Shown: positions 6,342 to 7,946 of the stretch, piece by piece | How positions within the stretch are numbered: the stretch's first letter is position 1 | Layout: every line of letters starts with the position of its first letter | Source: Methanosarcina sp. | GTDB taxonomy: Archaea > Halobacteriota > Methanosarcinia > Methanosarcinales > Methanosarcinaceae | Length of the DNA: 7,946 nucleotides | Assembly (NCBI GenBank): GCA_013330315.1 | Contig: DUIO01000285.1 | Span: forward strand, 2,387 to 10,332 | Reading direction: 5' to 3' | The notes under the pieces: model-generated | The model's input: only the letters and a program-made list of their open reading frames with translations | What the model was told of the DNA's origin: nothing | Database searches by the model: none | Position numbers and translations under genes: made by a program

Positions 6342-6450
6342 TATTTAAGAGTAAAATGCTATTTAAAAGTGGATATACTATTTTAATGTAAAATATTATT
6401 CATGAGCAAGTCTTCTATTTGCTCTTAACTATTATTCAAGAGTAATATAA
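6342..6450. repeat. Degenerate 14-21-nt tandem array downstream of the transporter
   Basis: Six consecutive units each begin with TATT: 6342-6359, 6360-6378, 6379-6396, 6397-6415, 6416-6429 and 6430-6450. The approximate consensus is TATTTAAGAGTAAAATGC. The clearest pair is TATTATTCATGAG (6394-6406) and TATTATTCAAGAG (6430-6442), matching at 12 of 13 positions. The array also contains alternative hairpins: GAGCAA (6404-6409) with TTGCTC (6419-6424), or CTCTT (6422-6426) with AAGAG (6438-6442). These share bases and cannot both form. It lies between the transporter and the candidate promoter at 6466. Confidence 0.5.
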
Positions 6451-6465
6451 TTTGGCGGGTAAGAA

Positions 6466-6473
6466 TATAAAAT
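6466..6473 (+). promoter_or_regulatory. Candidate archaeal TATA box
   Basis: TATAAAAT, preceded by purine-rich GGTAAGAA that could act as a BRE, would place transcription start near 6490-6495. The GGAGG at 6495-6499 and ATG at 6505 would then be right at the 5' end. A second TATA-like element, TTATATAC at 6532-6539, would instead start near 6560 and give the S-layer gene a leader of about 285 nt without the small ORF. Sequence alone does not decide between them. Confidence 0.35.
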
Positions 6474-6504
6474 TTGAGGTTAAAACATAATACTGGAGGA
6501 CAGA

Positions 6505-6561
6505 ATGAAACGCTTAACAGGCAAAATTATATTATATACTTGTATCTTTTCTCCTTTTTAG
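6505..6561 (+). CDS. 18-codon small ORF with strong Shine-Dalgarno (leader peptide or gene remnant)
   Basis: ATG at 6505 follows GGAGG (6495-6499) by five bases, the best-placed ATG ribosome site in the window. The ORF encodes MKRLTGKIILYTCIFSPF and ends at TAG. The basic start and hydrophobic core look like the beginning of a signal peptide. It could be a leader peptide of the downstream S-layer gene, a free small protein, or the intact start of a gene whose remainder has decayed; the following 80 bases are T-rich with stops in all plus frames. Reading TAG as pyrrolysine would add only two residues before TAA, so that is not informative. No homolog is recognised. Confidence 0.3.
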   Translation: MKRLTGKIILYTCIFSPF

Positions 6562-6640
6562 TTTTAAGTTCTTTTAAACCCTTATTTCTTATTTTTCATC
6601 TATTTTTTTGCCTTTTCTGATTTTGTTTTCTTTCTACATA
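6545..6640 (+). terminator. T-rich tract, possible archaeal terminator or leader
   Basis: Nearly continuous pyrimidine-rich sequence with many runs of four to seven T (for example 6555-6559 and 6604-6610). Oligo-T tracts in the non-template strand promote archaeal transcription termination, so a short transcript starting near 6490 could end here. If transcription passes through, this is part of the S-layer gene leader. Confidence 0.3.
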
Positions 6641-6735
6641 CAGTTATAGTTGCCCAAAAACTTTTATCTGATCACTTCAATATCTAGAAATGCATATAGT
6701 GAATATTTTGATATATTTCGAAATAAACAGGGGTA

Positions 6736-6809
6736 TCCGGACACAGGGAAATATCCGGGGAGTGTTCTGGAAACTTTTTTTGTTTCTATTTTTCTCCCGG
6801 GCTTCCGGA
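6736..6809 (+). promoter_or_regulatory. GC-rich nested hairpin in the S-layer gene leader
   Basis: Three nested stems can form. The outer pairs TCCGGA (6736-6741) with TCCGGA (6804-6809). The middle pairs CCGGGGAG (6755-6762) with CTCCCGG (6794-6800), leaving one bulged G. The inner pairs GAAAC (6770-6774) with GTTTC (6782-6786) around a seven-T loop. The GC-rich block stands out from the AT-rich surroundings and ends 29 nt before the SD of the S-layer gene. It may be a structured mRNA leader element. It matches no riboswitch that I recognise, and no folding energy was computed. Confidence 0.4.
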
Positions 6810-6816
6810 CGGCTGC

Positions 6817-6844
6817 ACCTCTGCTCCATATAGTTAAAGGAGGT
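6817..6844 (+). promoter_or_regulatory. RBS of the S-layer gene with a masking stem
   Basis: AAAGGAGGT (6836-6844) is a near-perfect Shine-Dalgarno sequence six bases before TTG 6850 and decides that start. ACCTCT (6817-6822) can pair with GGAGGT (6839-6844) as five Watson-Crick pairs plus one G-U, with a 16-nt loop, hiding the whole SD. A second anti-SD, CTCC, is at 6824-6827. This could allow translational control by the leader; it is unproven. Confidence 0.5.
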
Positions 6845-6849
6845 CTAAT

Positions 6850-7946
6850 TTGGGGACTAAAAAATATCTAAAAATGTTATGTCTATTTCTAATGCTCGGA
6901 TTGCTGTGCGAAACCTCAGCTGCACAGATTGAAGGTTCCGCAGGCAACCGCATCTGGGACGCAAACTCAAGCCAGAATTATACCTATACCTGGACGCCCC
7001 AGACATACTCGGGCTTTTACTATGACCTTGATACCGGGGAAGGCTCAGAGAATATGACGATCCAGCTCAGCGAAGGCAGCCGGAGTGTCCAGAGAGATGG
7101 ATTGCGGTATGAGACAAAACCCATTGAAACCAGGTTCGAATATGGAAACTGGGGTTCGTATCAGGTTATAGGGTTTATGGCAGAACGGTATTTTGCAGGA
7201 TACACGGAAAACTCCAGTTTTGTGGACGACGATATCAGTGTAATTTCAGACGGCCAGCTTTCGAAGATATTGATCGACAGTGATGACAGGAGGTCCCTGT
7301 ACACAGGATCGTCCCTTATACTTGAAGAAGGTTATTCCCTGAATATCGTAGAAGTTGATGTCAACGGGGACACTGTCTGGGTACAGCTCGAAAAGGACGG
7401 AGACGTAGTAGATAACGGCTTCCTCAGTTCCAACAACGACTATGTTTATGAGACTGACCTTGGAGATGCTGATGACGTACCCCTTATAGCGGTCCATTTA
7501 GCCCAGATCTTCAGGGGTACGGAGACAAATGCGGTTTTTGTAGAGGGAATTTTCCAGATCTCAGATGAATACGTACAGATTGAGAATGGGGACAGATTCG
7601 GGAAAATGGAGATAAGTTCTACTTCAAGCTCCGGAATCGTAATGAGAAACCGTGATTCTATTTCCTTGAGCAGAGGGGACACAATTAACATAATGGGAAA
7701 ACTCAGTTTCCTTGTCGCTGATGCCAGCGAACTCCGCTTTGCTCCTATAGTTGAAACTACCGAACCAGGTACCTATGAACTGAGGGGAACGGTACATGAT
7801 GAGACATTCAATACTACTGTTTGGACTCCTTACAACTTTGAAGGCTTCTATTACAGCATAGATGAAAATGTCTCTACTGAAAGCCTTACCCTCACCGAAG
7901 AGATTAACGGAAGGTCGATTAGTGATGAGGCGCTTGTTTATTCAAC
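6850..7946 (+). CDS. Secreted S-layer-family protein with tandem duplication domains (3' end outside window)
   Basis: Exported cell-envelope protein of the Methanosarcinales S-layer duplication-domain family (DUF1608/PF07752). The frame is open for 365 codons to the window edge. The TTG start gives a signal peptide: a basic stretch with Lys4, Lys5 and Lys8, a hydrophobic core at 9-20, and likely cleavage after SAA (23-25). The ATG at 6874 would lose the basic region and the SD. Domain 1 spans about 27-310 and includes WTPQTYSGFYYDLDTG (48-63), GSYQVIGFMAERYF (102-115) and EVDVNGDTVWVQLEKDG (168-184). Domain 2 begins near 311 with ELRGTVHD and WTPYNFEGFYYSID (325-338), a repeat offset of 277 residues. 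Sequons are at Asn39, 43, 68, 121, 321 and 340, suiting a glycosylated surface protein. Whether it is the major S-layer subunit or a minor paralog cannot be told. The C-terminal anchor is not visible. Confidence 0.85.
   Translation, partial: MGTKKYLKMLCLFLMLGLLCETSAAQIEGSAGNRIWDANSSQNYTYTWTPQTYSGFYYDLDTGEGSENMTIQLSEGSRSVQRDGLRYETKPIETRFEYGNWGSYQVIGFMAERYFAGYTENSSFVDDDISVISDGQLSKILIDSDDRRSLYTGSSLILEEGYSLNIVEVDVNGDTVWVQLEKDGDVVDNGFLSSNNDYVYETDLGDADDVPLIAVHLAQIFRGTETNAVFVEGIFQISDEYVQIENGDRFGKMEISSTSSSGIVMRNRDSISLSRGDTINIMGKLSFLVADASELRFAPIVETTEPGTYELRGTVHDETFNTTVWTPYNFEGFYYSIDENVSTESLTLTEEINGRSISDEALVYS

Noticed and set aside
6559..6567. TAG at the end of the small ORF as a pyrrolysine codon
   Set aside because: Readthrough would add only two residues before TAA, with no conserved extension and no enzyme context.
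6650..6871. 73-codon open frame with a TTG start before the S-layer gene
   Set aside because: It has no SD, no recognisable domain, and overlaps both the GC-rich hairpin and the well-supported S-layer start in another frame.

Overview
The window most likely comes from a Methanosarcina-type methanogenic archaeon. The case rests on ADP-dependent sugar kinases, an archaeal (class I) CCA-adding enzyme, an OGG1-type DNA glycosylase and a secreted protein of the Methanosarcinales S-layer duplication-domain family. Dense coding regions are separated by long AT-rich intergenic DNA. Species cannot be fixed from the sequence alone.

Layout. Positions 1-3162 hold three plus-strand genes: the 3' half of an ADP-dependent phosphofructokinase (pfkC), a complete paralogous ADP-dependent sugar kinase, and an 8-oxoguanine DNA glycosylase whose start overlaps the end of the second kinase. 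The glycosylase converges on a minus-strand tRNA CCA-adding enzyme (cca, 3199-4563), with a short hairpin in the 36-nt gap. About 1 kb without a convincing gene follows (4564-5559), containing short tandem repeats and inverted repeats. Next comes a small membrane protein of the VUT/queuosine-precursor-transporter family (5560-6279). A further 570 nt of non-coding or leader DNA precedes a secreted S-layer-family protein. That gene starts at a TTG with a near-perfect Shine-Dalgarno sequence (6850) and runs off the right end.

How the parts relate. The two kinases belong to the ADP-dependent modified Embden-Meyerhof route. The glycosylase is probably co-translated with the second kinase, with no obvious metabolic link. 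Cca and the transporter both touch tRNA biology (3' CCA addition; possibly import of the 7-deazaguanine precursor of archaeosine), but they are divergent and about 1 kb apart, so no operon is implied.

Most unusual. Several intergenic regions are built from degenerate short tandem units, each with its own sequence (about 14 nt at 769-850, 14-15 nt at 5311-5467, about 18 nt at 6342-6450). The S-layer gene leader has a strong-SD 18-codon ORF, a GC-rich nested hairpin and a stem that can mask the gene's ribosome binding site. The glycosylase lacks two of the three residues human OGG1 uses to read the opposite cytosine. I see no CRISPR array, transposon, tRNA or rRNA gene, and no clear new multi-gene system.
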